Assembly: GCA_036226585.1 (NCBI GenBank)
Contig: CP108997.1
Coordinates: 310,001-374,000 of the forward strand
From: Streptomyces sp. NBC_00708
GTDB lineage: Bacteria; Actinomycetota; Actinomycetes; Streptomycetales; Streptomycetaceae
Direction: 5' to 3'
DNA length: 64,000 nucleotides
Shown here: positions 30,072 to 41,520 of the stretch, piece by piece
Layout: every line of letters starts with the position of its first letter
How positions within the stretch are numbered: the stretch's first letter is position 1
Translations under genes and position numbers: made by a program
Notes under the pieces: model-generated
Database searches by the model: none
What the model was told of the DNA's origin: nothing
What the model saw: only the letters and a program-made list of their open reading frames with translations

Positions 30072-32492
30072 TTGTGGAACCGTCTGAGGATTCTCGCCGT
30101 GTCCGGCCTCGCCCTGTTCACCGTGTCGGCCTCGCTGCCACCGGCCTCGGCGCACACCCCGCGCACCCACCATCCGTCGGGCGGCGGGCTGTCCGCCGTG
30201 ATCCGCTACACCGAGTACGGCATTCCGCACATCGTGGGCAAGGACTACGCGGACCTGGGCTTCGGCAACGGCTGGGCGCAGGCCGCCGACCAGGTGTGCG
30301 TGCTGGCCGACGGCTTCGTGACGCTGCGCGGTGAGCGCTCCCGCTGGTTCGGCCCGGACGCGGCGCCCGACGGCTCGCTGTCCTCCGCGTCCAAGAACCT
30401 GGCCAGCGACCTGTACTTCCGAGGGGTGCGCGACGACCGCACGGTGGAGAAGCTGCTGAGGACGCCCGCGCCGGCGGGCCCGAGCCGTGCGGTGAAGGAG
30501 CTGCAACGGGGGTGGGCGGCCGGGTACAACGCCTGGCTCGCGCAGAACCGGATCACCGATCCGGCCTGCCGGGGTGCCCACTGGGTGCGCCCGGTGACCG
30601 CGGTCGACGTCGCGGCACGCTCGTACGCGCTCTCGGTGCTCGGCGGCCAGGGGCGGGCCGTCGACGGGATCACGGCCGCGCAGCCGCCCTCCGGCGCGCC
30701 GGACCCCGCTCCCCCGTCGCCGTCGGGTGCGGCGAAGGCCGCGGAGCGGCTGCTGTCGGCGCGGGACGCGGACATGGGGTCCAACGCCGTGGCCTTCAGC
30801 GGCGGGACGACGGCGAACGGGCGCGGGCTGCTGCTCGGCAACCCGCACTATCCGTGGGAGGGCGGGCGGCGGTTCTGGCAGTCGCAGCAGACCATCCCCG
30901 GCAAGCTCGACGTGGCGGGCGGTTCGCTGCTCGGTTCGGCGACGGTCTCGATCGGGCACAACGCGCACCTCGCGTGGAGCCACACCGTGGCCACCGGGGT
31001 CACGCTGGATCTGCGGCAGCTCACGCTCGCTCCGGACGACCCGACCGTGTACCTGGTGGACGGCAGGCGGCACCGGATGACGAAGCGGTCGGTCTCCGTC
31101 CCGGTGGCGGGCGGCGGCACGGTGGCCCGTACGCAGTGGTGGACCCGGTACGGCCCGGTCGTCACCTCGCTCGGCGCGGGCCTGCCGCTGCCGTGGACGG
31201 GGACGAGCGCGTACGCGCTGGACGATCCGAACGCGGCCAATCTGCGCTCGGGCGACACCGCGCTCGGGTTCAGCACGGCCCGCACCACGGCCGGGGTGAA
31301 GGAGGCGCTGCGGCGGACCCAGGGCCTGCCGTGGGTGAACACGATCGCGGCGGACTCCTCGGGCCACACGTTCTTCTCGCAGGCGCAGGTGCTGCCGAGG
31401 GTCACGGACGAGCTGGCGGAACGCTGCTCGACGCCGCTGGGGCGGGCGACCTTCCCGGCGTCGGGCCTGGCGGTGCTGGACGGTTCACGCGGTGACTGCG
31501 TCACGGGCTCGGACCCGGACGCGGTGCAGCCCGGCATCTTCGGTCCCGGCCGGATGCCGGTCCTGGAGAACGTGCCGTACGTGGAGAACTCCAACGACAG
31601 CGCCTGGCTGGCGAACGCCGAGCAGCCGCTCACCGGCTACGGGCGGATCTTCGGTACGGTCGCCACGCCGCGCTCGGTCCGTACGCGCGGCGCGCTCCAG
31701 GACGTGTCCGCGATGGCGCGGGGCGGCGGACTGACCGTGGCGAGTCTCCAGCACCAGCAGTTCGCGAACCGGGTGCCGGCCGGGGAGCTGGCCGCGTCCG
31801 CCGCGGCCGAGGCGTGTGCGGCGCTGCCCGGCGGGACGGCGGCCGGGAGCGACGGCAAGGAGGTCGATGTGTCGGCCGCGTGCCCGGTGCTGCGCGACTG
31901 GGACCGCACGGCCGCCGCGTCGAGCCGGGGCGCGCTGCTCTTCGACCGGTTCTGGCGCAGGGCGGTGGCGGTACCGGCCGGCCGGCTGTGGAAGGTGCCC
32001 TTCTCCCCCGCCGATCCCGTCCACACGCCGAACACACTCGACGCCTCGGCCCCGGGGGTCCTCGCGGCGCTCGCGGACGCGGTGAGCGAACTGCGGGGCG
32101 CGGGGATCGCGCTGGACGCGCCGCTGGGCGAGCACCAGTGGGTGCGGCGGGGTTCGCGACGCATTGCGCTGAGCGGAGGTACGGAGGCGCTGGGCGTCTG
32201 GAACAAGACCGAGGGAGTGTGGGACGCGTCGGCGGGCGCGTACACCGACGTGTCGACCGGGTCCAGCTACATCCAGGCGGTCGGCTGGGACGGCGGCCCC
32301 TGTCCGGTGGCGCGCACGCTGCTCACGTACTCCCAGTCGTCGAATCCGGACTCGCCGCACTTCAGCGACCAGACGGAGCTGTTCTCGCGCGGGCGCTGGG
32401 TGACCTCGCGGTTCTGCGAGAAGGACATCCTGCGGTCTCCCGCGCTGCGAGTGGTCCGGGTGCACGAGGGACGGGGGCGCGCGCACCACTGA
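30072..32492 (+). CDS. Secreted penicillin-acylase family N-terminal nucleophile hydrolase
   Basis: An 806-residue precursor of the penicillin G acylase / aculeacin-AHL acylase family, which hydrolyses amide-linked acyl side chains (beta-lactams, lipopeptides, acyl-homoserine lactones). It has a signal peptide (WNRLRILAVSGLALFTVSAS, cleavage near ASA-HTP), then the alpha-subunit start VIRYTEYGIPHIVGKDYADLG. A linker ends at DADMG, and the self-processing nucleophile is Ser237 in MGSNAVAFSGG. The beta-chain contains LLLGNPHYPWEG, SIGHNAHLAWSHTV and VENSNDSAWLAN. The only start with a good ribosome site is TTG at 30072 (GGGAGGA at 30056-30062). The actual substrate is unknown. Confidence 0.93.
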   Translation: MWNRLRILAVSGLALFTVSASLPPASAHTPRTHHPSGGGLSAVIRYTEYGIPHIVGKDYADLGFGNGWAQAADQVCVLADGFVTLRGERSRWFGPDAAPDGSLSSASKNLASDLYFRGVRDDRTVEKLLRTPAPAGPSRAVKELQRGWAAGYNAWLAQNRITDPACRGAHWVRPVTAVDVAARSYALSVLGGQGRAVDGITAAQPPSGAPDPAPPSPSGAAKAAERLLSARDADMGSNAVAFSGGTTANGRGLLLGNPHYPWEGGRRFWQSQQTIPGKLDVAGGSLLGSATVSIGHNAHLAWSHTVATGVTLDLRQLTLAPDDPTVYLVDGRRHRMTKRSVSVPVAGGGTVARTQWWTRYGPVVTSLGAGLPLPWTGTSAYALDDPNAANLRSGDTALGFSTARTTAGVKEALRRTQGLPWVNTIAADSSGHTFFSQAQVLPRVTDELAERCSTPLGRATFPASGLAVLDGSRGDCVTGSDPDAVQPGIFGPGRMPVLENVPYVENSNDSAWLANAEQPLTGYGRIFGTVATPRSVRTRGALQDVSAMARGGGLTVASLQHQQFANRVPAGELAASAAAEACAALPGGTAAGSDGKEVDVSAACPVLRDWDRTAAASSRGALLFDRFWRRAVAVPAGRLWKVPFSPADPVHTPNTLDASAPGVLAALADAVSELRGAGIALDAPLGEHQWVRRGSRRIALSGGTEALGVWNKTEGVWDASAGAYTDVSTGSSYIQAVGWDGGPCPVARTLLTYSQSSNPDSPHFSDQTELFSRGRWVTSRFCEKDILRSPALRVVRVHEGRGRAHH

Positions 32493-32645
32493 CACCGCGA
32501 CAGTTTCTGACAGGACATCAGATTCTTTGTGGTTCATGCCCCTACGGGACGACGGGTCCTGACAGTACTCTCTCTGCTCGGCAGGAAGTTTCATGCCCGG
32601 ACGGGATTTCGAAAGTTACTTTCAGGCAGTGGGAAGGGGCAGTGC

Positions 32646-34475
32646 ATGACGCAGGACACGGCGGGCGGGGGTATCAGCCGGCGGAGGGTCGGCGGTGGGA
32701 TGCTGGCCCTGGGCGGAGCACTCGCCCTGGCGCCCATCCCGTTCGGGGGCACGGCGTCCGCCACGGAGTCGGGGACGGAGTCGTCGGGGATGCACGCGGG
32801 CCGGGGTGCGAAGCCGACGCTGCGGCGCGGTCCGGCCTCCCGCGCCGGACTGCTGCGGGCACCGCTCGACCAGCTGGTCACCGAGGCGGAGCGCTACCTG
32901 GCGGCGTCGCCGAAACACCCCTGGTACGCGGGCGCGGTACTGCTCGCGGGCCGGGGCGGGACGGTGGCGCTGCACCACCCGATCGGCAAGGCGGTGCGCT
33001 ACTCGGCGTACGACGAGACCACCGACACCGGTGTGGAGTTCCCCGCGGACCAGCAGATCGCGATGGCCGAGGACACGGTCTTCGACCTGGCCTCCGTCTC
33101 CAAGCTCTTCACCTCGATCCTGGCCGTGCAGCAGATCGAGCGCGGCACGCTGGAGCTGGAGGCGACGGTCGCCTCGTACCTTCCGGAGTTCGCCGGCGGC
33201 GGCAAGCAGGACATCACGATCCGTCAGCTGCTCACGCACACCTCGGGGTTCACCGCCTGGATCCCGCTCTACAGCGCGCCGACCCGGGAAGGGAAGCTGG
33301 AACTGCTGTGGAAGGAGGTGCCGGCCAACCCGCCCGGCACGGTCTACCTCTACTCCGACCTCAACCTGATCTCGCTCCAGCTGGTCCTGGAGAAGCTGAC
33401 CGGCCGGACCCTGGACGTCCTGCTGCGCGAGCGGATCACCGGCCCGCTCGGAATGCACCGCACCCGCTACAACCCGCCCGCCTCCTGGAAACCGAAGATC
33501 GCCGCGACCGAGGACGCCCGGCTCCCCTGGTCCGGCCTGGACCGCGGCCTGGTCTGGGGCGAGGTGCACGACGAGAACGCGTACAGCCTGGACGGGGTCG
33601 CCGGGCACGCCGGGGTGTTCTCGTGCGCCTGGGACCTCGCGGTCCTCGCGCGCACCCTGCTCAACGGCGGGGTCTACGGGCGGGCGCGCATCCTCTCGGA
33701 GGACTCCGTCGACCTGCTGTTCACCGACTTCAACACGGCGTTCCCCGGGGACGCGCACGGCCTCGGCTTCGAGCTCTACCAGCACTGGTACATGGGGGCC
33801 ATGGCAACGCCCCGCACGGCGGGCCATACCGGCTTCACCGGCACCAGCCTGGTCCTGGACCCGACCACCGACTCGTTCCTGATCGTGCTGGGCAACTCCG
33901 TTCATCCGGTACGCAGTTGGCGCTCCGGCAGCGCGCCGCGTGTCGCCACCGCCAACCAGATGGCACGGGCGGTCGCGGTCTCGCCGGCCCGGGGCCGTAC
34001 GGCGTGGTTCTCCGGGATGGCGAGCGCCGCCACGGCCACCCTGGCGCTGCCGCCGCTGCCGCTCGCCTCCTCGCGCGCCCGGCTGAGCTGTGCGCTGTGG
34101 TGGGACACCGAGCCCGCCTCCGACTTCCTTCACCTGGAGGCCTCGACGGACGCCGGCACCACCTGGCAGCCGGTCCCGTTCACCACCACCCCGACGGGAC
34201 AAGGCCCGCGCCCGCAGCCCGGGACGCACCCGGACGGCTCGCTCTCCGGCTGGTCGGGCCGGGTCTGGCACCGCCTCGACGCGGACCTCGCGGCGTGGCG
34301 CGGCACCGGGACCGTGCTGCGATGGCGGTACACGACGGACCAGCTGTACGTGGGCCGCGGGGTCTACGTGGACGCCGTCCGGGTCGAGGACGGCGGCCGT
34401 ACGGTCTTCGACGAGAGCCGGCCGGGTGACGCCCGGCTCATCACGGCCGAGGGGTGGGCCGCGTCGGCGGACTGA
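32646..34475 (+). CDS. Secreted serine hydrolase (beta-lactamase/class C type) with C-terminal beta-sandwich-like extension
   Basis: 609 residues. A twin-arginine signal (ISRRRVGGGMLALGG, cleavage near ASA-TES) is followed by a penicillin-binding/class C beta-lactamase fold. The SxxK nucleophile is S150-V-S-K153 in FDLASVSKLFTSILA; the second motif is Y236-S-D-L-N; HTGFTGTSLVLDP takes the place of the KTG region. About 150 extra residues follow (from RTAWFSGMASAATATLALPP, with WWDTEPASDFLHLEASTDAG, and VDAVRVEDGGRTVF), resembling the jelly-roll domain attached to secreted proteases. The ATG at 32646 has GGAAGGGG upstream. It lies 153 bases after the acylase gene and is perhaps co-regulated. 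Confidence 0.9.
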   Translation: MTQDTAGGGISRRRVGGGMLALGGALALAPIPFGGTASATESGTESSGMHAGRGAKPTLRRGPASRAGLLRAPLDQLVTEAERYLAASPKHPWYAGAVLLAGRGGTVALHHPIGKAVRYSAYDETTDTGVEFPADQQIAMAEDTVFDLASVSKLFTSILAVQQIERGTLELEATVASYLPEFAGGGKQDITIRQLLTHTSGFTAWIPLYSAPTREGKLELLWKEVPANPPGTVYLYSDLNLISLQLVLEKLTGRTLDVLLRERITGPLGMHRTRYNPPASWKPKIAATEDARLPWSGLDRGLVWGEVHDENAYSLDGVAGHAGVFSCAWDLAVLARTLLNGGVYGRARILSEDSVDLLFTDFNTAFPGDAHGLGFELYQHWYMGAMATPRTAGHTGFTGTSLVLDPTTDSFLIVLGNSVHPVRSWRSGSAPRVATANQMARAVAVSPARGRTAWFSGMASAATATLALPPLPLASSRARLSCALWWDTEPASDFLHLEASTDAGTTWQPVPFTTTPTGQGPRPQPGTHPDGSLSGWSGRVWHRLDADLAAWRGTGTVLRWRYTTDQLYVGRGVYVDAVRVEDGGRTVFDESRPGDARLITAEGWAASAD

Positions 34476-34502
34476 CCGCCGCCCCCGCACAGAACCCGTC
34501 GT

Positions 34503-34532
34503 GGGGACCGGAACGCGCGCTTCCCGGTCCCC
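34503..34532. terminator. Hairpin after the serine hydrolase gene
   Basis: GGGGACCGG (34503-34511) pairs perfectly with CCGGTCCCC (34524-34532) across a 12-nt loop. It is likely the end of the 30072-34475 transcription unit. Confidence 0.6.
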
Positions 34533-34620
34533 GCGATGGGTAGGATCACGCCGCACGCCGAGCGGGCGGTCCGAGCCGCGTCGCGTACGGCCCGGAACCG
34601 AATCATCGAGGGTGCACGGC

Positions 34621-35610
34621 ATGAGTACATACGGCAACGGTCCATGGGGCCCGCCCGGCGGGCCCGGCCCCGGCCGGCCGGGCCCGGGTCCAGGTCCTCA
34701 GCCCTCTCCGGGGCCCGGCCCGTACCCGTATGCGTACCCCGGCAGTCCCGGCGCCGGGCCCTACCCCCCGGCCGGATCCGTGCCGCCGCAGGGCCCGTAC
34801 CCGCCGCAGCCGTACGGCCCGCAGCCGCCGGCCCCGCACCCGCCCCGGCCGCCGCTGTCGCGCGGACAGCGGATCCTCAAGTGCGTCTACAACCCGTTCT
34901 ACGCGGCTCAGCGCGCCTTCCGCCCCTCGCGTCCGGACACCGTCGAGGACCTGACGGTGCGCAAGCTCCAGAACTGGCGGACCGGGCTCGGCATCGTCGC
35001 CTGGCTCGTCCTGGTGATGTCGTACGAGCCGGTCGACAGCGCCAAGGGTGTCGGGGCGGTGGCGGACGACAAGTTCGGCGACAGCTGGATCAGCACGCTC
35101 GTCCTGGTGTGCGCCTTCCCGTTCGTGATCGCCGCGTTCGCGTTCGCCGCGCGGGGCAGTCTGCGCGGGCTCTACCTGCGCAGATCCCTCAAGTCCTTCG
35201 GGGCGGTGGCGGCGCTGATGGGGTCGATGGCCACATTCCCCCTCGCCATGGCGCCCGACGCGGCGACCACCGCCTTCCGCGACGCCATCGGAACCCCCGG
35301 CAAGGTCGTGATCATCACCCTCTGCACCTGGTCGCTGGGGTTCGCGCTGTACGGGATCTGGCTCTGCCTCGCGCATGTGTTCCGCACGGCCGACATCCAC
35401 GAGGTGCTGCCGCCGGTCCTCGCCACCCTGCTGGTCTGGGTGATGGCCGCCCTCTCCGTGTTCAACAACGAGAACGCGGAGGTCCCCGCCCTGGCCCGGA
35501 TCGCCTTCCTGCTCGGCGGTCCGGTGTCGGTGACGGTGCTGTCGTGCTGGGAGCTGTACCGGCTGGGCAAGTACCACGACATGAGCGTGCGACAGGCGCT
35601 GGGGCGCTAG
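34621..35610 (+). CDS. Multi-pass membrane protein with Pro/Gly-rich N-terminal tail
   Basis: 329 residues. The first ~80 are a low-complexity Pro/Gly/Tyr tail (repeats such as GPGPGPQPSPGPGPYPYAYP). Then come about six hydrophobic segments, for example GLGIVAWLVLVMSYEP, ISTLVLVCAFPFVIAAFAF, AVAALMGSMATFPLAMA, VVIITLCTWSLGFALYGIWL, VLATLLVWVMAALSVF and LGGPVSVTVLSCW. I do not recognise a family. Such Pro-rich cytoplasmic tails often interact with other proteins; that is inference. The ATG at 34621 lies in GGCATGAG with only a weak ribosome site. Confidence 0.85.
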   Translation: MSTYGNGPWGPPGGPGPGRPGPGPGPQPSPGPGPYPYAYPGSPGAGPYPPAGSVPPQGPYPPQPYGPQPPAPHPPRPPLSRGQRILKCVYNPFYAAQRAFRPSRPDTVEDLTVRKLQNWRTGLGIVAWLVLVMSYEPVDSAKGVGAVADDKFGDSWISTLVLVCAFPFVIAAFAFAARGSLRGLYLRRSLKSFGAVAALMGSMATFPLAMAPDAATTAFRDAIGTPGKVVIITLCTWSLGFALYGIWLCLAHVFRTADIHEVLPPVLATLLVWVMAALSVFNNENAEVPALARIAFLLGGPVSVTVLSCWELYRLGKYHDMSVRQALGR

Positions 35611-35633
35611 GGCCTGTCCGTACCGGCCCCGCG

Positions 35634-37178
35634 TCACAACCCCAGCGCCGCCATCGCGGCGTTGTGGCCGGGGACCCCGCTCACCCCGCCGCCGCGCACC
35701 GCGCCCGCCCCGCACAGCAGGACGTTGGGGTGCGCGGTCTCCACGCCCCAGCGGCCGGTGGTCTCCGTGGCGTAGGGGAAGGCGAGGTCGCGGTGGAAGA
35801 TGTGGCCGCCGGGCAGGCGCAGGTCGCGTTCGAGGTCGAGCGGGGTCTTCGCCTCGATGCACGGCTCGCCGTTCACGTCGAGCGCCAGGCAGTCGGCGAG
35901 CGGCTCCTCCAGATGCGCGTCGAGCTCGGCGAGGGTGGCCCGGAGCAGGGTGGCGCGGGCGGTGTCGTTGTCGTCGGCGAAGAGGCGGGCCGGGGTGTGC
36001 AGGCCGAAGAGGGTCAGGGTCTGGTAACCCCGGGCGGCGAGGTCCGGGCCGAGAATCGAGGGGTCCGTCAGGGAGTGGCAGTAGATCTCCGACGGCGGCG
36101 CGGCGGGCAGCCGTCCGGCCGACGCGTCCCGGTGGGCGGCGGCCAACTGCCCGTACCCCTCGGCGATGTGGAACGTACCGGCGAACGCCTCGCGCGGGTC
36201 GACGGACCGGTCGCGGAGCCGGGGCAGCCGGGTGAGCAGCATGTTCACCTTGAGCTGGGCGCCCTCGGCGGGCGCCGGCGGCTCGTCCCCGAGGAGGGCG
36301 GCGAGTGCCTGCGGGGAGGCGTTGACCAGGACCCGGCGGGCGCCGACGGTGTGTTCGCCGTCGTCCGTCCGTACGGTCAGCTCGGCGCGCGTCCCGTCGG
36401 TGTCGATCCGGAGCGCCTCGTGGCCGGTACGGATCTGTGCGCCGGCGGCCAGGGCGGCCCCGGCGAGGGCGTCGGTGAGCGCGCCCATGCCGCCGACCGG
36501 GACGTCCCAGTCGCCGGTGCCGCCGCCGATCACGTGGTAGAGGAAGCAGCGGTTCTGGAGGAGTGAGGCGTCGTGGGCGTCGGCGAACGTGCCGATCAGC
36601 GCGTCGGTGAGGACGACGCCGCGCACGAGGTCGTCCGCGAAGTGCTCCTCGACCGCGACGCCGATGGGCTCCTCGAACAGCATGCGCCAGGCGTCCGCGT
36701 CGCCGATCCGCTCCCGCAGCGCCTCACGGGCGGGCAGCGGTTCGGTCAGGGTCGGGAAGACATCGCGGGCGACCCGCCCGGTCATCGCGTAGAAGCGCTG
36801 CCACGCGTCGTACTCGCGGTCCGAGCCGGTGAGCGCGGCGAAGGAGTCTCGGGTTCCGTCACCGCCGACGAGGAGGCCGGTGGGCCGCCCGTCGCGGACG
36901 GCGGGGGTGTACGAGGAGACGGTCCGCTTGCGTACGGCGAAGTCCAGTCCGAGGTCGCGGACGATCTTCCGCGGGAGCAGCGAGACCAGGTAGGAGTAGC
37001 GGGAGAGCCGGGCGTCGACACCGGCGAAGGGGCGGGTCGACACGGCCGCTCCCCCGGTGGCCGCGAGCCGTTCCAGGACCAGCACCCGCTGTCCGGCACG
37101 GGCCAGATAGGCCGCCGCGACCAGGCCGTTGTGGCCGCCGCCGACAATCACCGCGTCAAAGCTCTCCCGTACCGTCAT
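35634..37178 (-). CDS. CrtI/PYROXD2-like FAD-dependent oxidoreductase
   Basis: 514 residues of the phytoene-desaturase-related flavoprotein superfamily. The dinucleotide-binding motif AVIVGGGHNGLVAAAYLARAG is at residues 9-29, followed by VLVLERLAATGGAAVST. The middle has VPVGGMGALTDALAGAALAAG, and the C-terminus HPNVLLCGAGAVRGGGVSG then VPGHNAAMAAL, the FAD-closing motif. No carotenoid genes are near, so a carotenoid role should not be assumed. The ATG at 37178 has AAGGGG directly before it. It is the last gene of the leftward unit that starts with the Lrp-type regulator. Confidence 0.88.
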   Translation of the reverse strand: MTVRESFDAVIVGGGHNGLVAAAYLARAGQRVLVLERLAATGGAAVSTRPFAGVDARLSRYSYLVSLLPRKIVRDLGLDFAVRKRTVSSYTPAVRDGRPTGLLVGGDGTRDSFAALTGSDREYDAWQRFYAMTGRVARDVFPTLTEPLPAREALRERIGDADAWRMLFEEPIGVAVEEHFADDLVRGVVLTDALIGTFADAHDASLLQNRCFLYHVIGGGTGDWDVPVGGMGALTDALAGAALAAGAQIRTGHEALRIDTDGTRAELTVRTDDGEHTVGARRVLVNASPQALAALLGDEPPAPAEGAQLKVNMLLTRLPRLRDRSVDPREAFAGTFHIAEGYGQLAAAHRDASAGRLPAAPPSEIYCHSLTDPSILGPDLAARGYQTLTLFGLHTPARLFADDNDTARATLLRATLAELDAHLEEPLADCLALDVNGEPCIEAKTPLDLERDLRLPGGHIFHRDLAFPYATETTGRWGVETAHPNVLLCGAGAVRGGGVSGVPGHNAAMAALGL

Positions 37179-37226
37179 GCCCCTTGGTAACACGCCACAG
37201 GCGGCCGGGCCAGGGCGTGTGACGGG

Positions 37227-39292
<2,066 letters not shown>

Positions 39293-39311
<19 letters not shown>

Positions 39312-40228
39312 CCTTGTTGCCGCCCCCGTCGTTCCGCCTGCTGCCGCCGCGCCCTCCCCGGCCCGTCCAGTATGGCTGCCTGCCTCTTCAGTGTGTACGG
39401 GGTGGGGCGGCTGCCGGGTCCCAGGCGCGCCATCGCGTTCATGATGTGACCTGGCGGAAGCCGCCAGCGCAGCCGCGCGGGAACGGCGCGCAGGAGTGCC
39501 CCGGTGGCACGCAGCCGTCGGTCGACGGCGGCGGGCGACGGCGCCGTTCTGCCGTACAGCTCGTGGGCGAACGGCGGCAGCGACTGGTACGCGAGGGCGG
39601 CCACACGCCGCCACAGCAGGGCGCGCGCCGGTACGAGGAGGGGCGGTACGGGCGGCCGGCGCAGGAAGTCGTCGACGTCCCTCGCCTCCGGGGTCCTGGC
39701 GAGCCGTGGCCGTACCCGGGCGAAGTAGTCGGCCATCTCGGCGGTTGTCGCGGGCACGTCGTCCGGGTCGAGTCCGACGAGGCGGGCGCTGTGCCGGTGT
39801 TCACCGATGTACTGGTCGGCCTGCCGGGCGGTGAGCGGGTAGCCGGAGCGGCGCAGGACCTGGAGGTAGGAGTCGGCCTCGGCGCAGTGCACCCACAGCA
39901 GCAGCTCGGGCTCGTCGACGCCGTGGGTGCGGCCGGTCGCCGGGTCGGTGACCTCGAGGTGCCGGTGGATCTTCCGGACCCGGGCACCCGCTTTCTCGGC
40001 GGCCTCGGTGGTGCCGTACGTGATCGTGCCGACGAACCCGGCCGTGCGCATGAGCCGGCCCCAGGCGTCCTCGCGGAAGTCCGAGTTCTGCATCACACCG
40101 CGCACGGCGAGGGGGTGGAGCGCCTGGAGGTAGAGGGCGCGCACCCCGGCGATCCACATCATCGGGTCGCCGTGCAGCTGCCAGGTGACCGACGAGGGGC
40201 CGAAGAGTCCGGGGTCGGCGTCCGTCAT
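39293..40228 (-). CDS. MpaB-like oxygenase family protein (DUF2236)
   Basis: 311 residues of the DUF2236/MpaB family, related to latex-clearing proteins and rubber oxygenases, which are heme-dependent; here heme binding is only predicted. Typical features are SSVTWQLHGDPMMWIAGVRA (about 11-30) and LYLQALHPLAVRGVMQNSDF (about 31-50) with the conserved His, RKIHRHLEVTD (about 83-93), ELLLWVHCAEADSYL (about 110-124) and an Arg/Gln-rich C-terminus. The ATG at 40228 has GGGAGGG upstream. Its last 19 bases contain the kinase start, so the two are translationally linked. Confidence 0.9.
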
Positions 40229-40268
40229 GTGCGTGTCCCTCCCGTTCCGCGGCGGCCCGGTGGCGGGG

Positions 40269-41393
40269 TCACCGGAGACCACCAGTGTGGCCGGGCTCGG
40301 GCGCGGTGGACACCCCGCCACCAGGGAGTCGGGCGGGAGGGGTCCGGAGGCGGTCCAGGAGGGCCGCCTCCGCGGTGTCGGAATGCGTGCCCTGCCAGCT
40401 GGACAGGGGCACGGCCCGCAGATGGCGGCCCTGCGGGTCGAGCAGGTGCCCGGCGAGTTTCATCGGCCAGAGCGTGAGCGCCCGGTCGGCGACCGTCAGT
40501 TCGGGATGGCGCGCGGTGAGCCGGGCCTCGAAGGCGCCGATGTCGTCGACCGAACGCAGCCAGGCGGCGAGGAGCAGGTTGTGCGGGCCGGTCAGGGAGG
40601 CGCAGAGCCGGATCTCGCGGATCTGGCTGATGCTCTTGGCGAGCTGCGGCGCCCGGCTCTGCGGCACCGCCGCCCAGTACGAGACGGAGACCGGCCAGCC
40701 GGAGAGCGACCGCGCCACCTCGCAGCGGTAGGCGAGCGCCCGGTCGGCGTCGAGGCGGTCGAGGCGGCGGCGGACGGTCGTGGGGCTGAGTCCGGTGCGC
40801 TCCGCGAGGTGGGCGACGGGCCGGCGCGGGTCCTCGCCGAGGACACGGACCAGTTCCAGGTCGCGTTCGGGGACGGTGCGGGTGGGCTGCCGGTTCGGGG
40901 CCGGCGGTGCGAGTCTGCGGCGCTGCTCGTCGGTGAGGCGGTCGAGCCGCCAGCGGCTGCCCTCGGTGTGCAGGGTGGTGGCGACCTGGGTGCGGGAGGC
41001 CGCGACGCCGTCGAGCGCACCGAGGCGGAACCCGACGTACCGGGCCAGCTGGGCGTTGTCCGCGAAGACCGCCGTGATCAGAAGGTCCCGGCTGCCGCTG
41101 ACGTGCTCCAGGTTGAACACGTGCGGGTCGTCCGCGATGTGCCCGGCCACCTCGTGCAGCCGCCCGGAGACGCAGTCGACCTCGATGAACGCGACCAGGG
41201 CCGGGGTGTCCGGGCTGATCGCCGCGACGGCCGGGTGCACCCCGATCCAGGCGTGGCCGGCCCGGGTGAGCCGGGACCAGCGCCGGGCGACCGTCGAGGC
41301 ATCGATGTCCAGGACGTCACCGATGGTCCGCCAGTCCGCGCGCGGCGCGATCTGGAGCGCGGTGACGAGCAGCAGGTCGACCTCGTCGAGCAC
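40269..41393 (-). CDS. Double-module Lrp/AsnC-family transcriptional regulator
   Basis: 374 residues, about twice the usual Lrp length. It contains two AsnC-type helix-turn-helix domains (about 1-45: LDEVDLLLVTALQIAPRADW, DIDASTVARRWSRL; and about 185-230: ERDLELVRVLGEDPRRPVAH, LAERTGLSPTTVRRRLDRL). Each is followed by a RAM-like ligand-sensing segment (ALVAFIEVDCVSGRLHEVAG; VSVSYWAAVPQSRAPQLA). The GTG at 41393 has GGAGGCGG upstream. It is divergent from the amidohydrolase/MFS pair, with a near-perfect 15-bp dyad in the 127-base gap, so it probably controls both directions in response to an amino-acid-like ligand. Confidence 0.92.
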   Translation of the reverse strand: MLDEVDLLLVTALQIAPRADWRTIGDVLDIDASTVARRWSRLTRAGHAWIGVHPAVAAISPDTPALVAFIEVDCVSGRLHEVAGHIADDPHVFNLEHVSGSRDLLITAVFADNAQLARYVGFRLGALDGVAASRTQVATTLHTEGSRWRLDRLTDEQRRRLAPPAPNRQPTRTVPERDLELVRVLGEDPRRPVAHLAERTGLSPTTVRRRLDRLDADRALAYRCEVARSLSGWPVSVSYWAAVPQSRAPQLAKSISQIREIRLCASLTGPHNLLLAAWLRSVDDIGAFEARLTARHPELTVADRALTLWPMKLAGHLLDPQGRHLRAVPLSSWQGTHSDTAEAALLDRLRTPPARLPGGGVSTAPEPGHTGGLR

Positions 41394-41444
41394 GGTCCGC
41401 CTCCGGGTGGTTGTGGCGTCGGCAGGGCGGTGGCGGTGGTTGTC

Positions 41445-41459
41445 GGCAAATGATCTGCC
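41445..41459. promoter_or_regulatory. Lrp/AsnC-type operator dyad
   Basis: GGCAAATGATCTGCC is an imperfect palindrome: apart from the central base, only one pair (positions 5 and 11) fails. AT-rich centre and GC ends over 15 bp are typical of Lrp-family sites. It lies 52 bases upstream of the regulator gene and 62 bases upstream of the amidohydrolase. Confidence 0.6.
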
Positions 41460-41520
41460 TGATTCGGAGGATACCCGCACGACGGCGGGTCCGATCGGCC
41501 GGATCGGCACCATACCAGGC

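Noticed and set aside
35634..37178. Carotenoid biosynthesis cluster based on the CrtI-like protein
   Set aside because: No crtE, crtB or cyclase gene is nearby; this branch of the family includes many non-carotenoid oxidoreductases.
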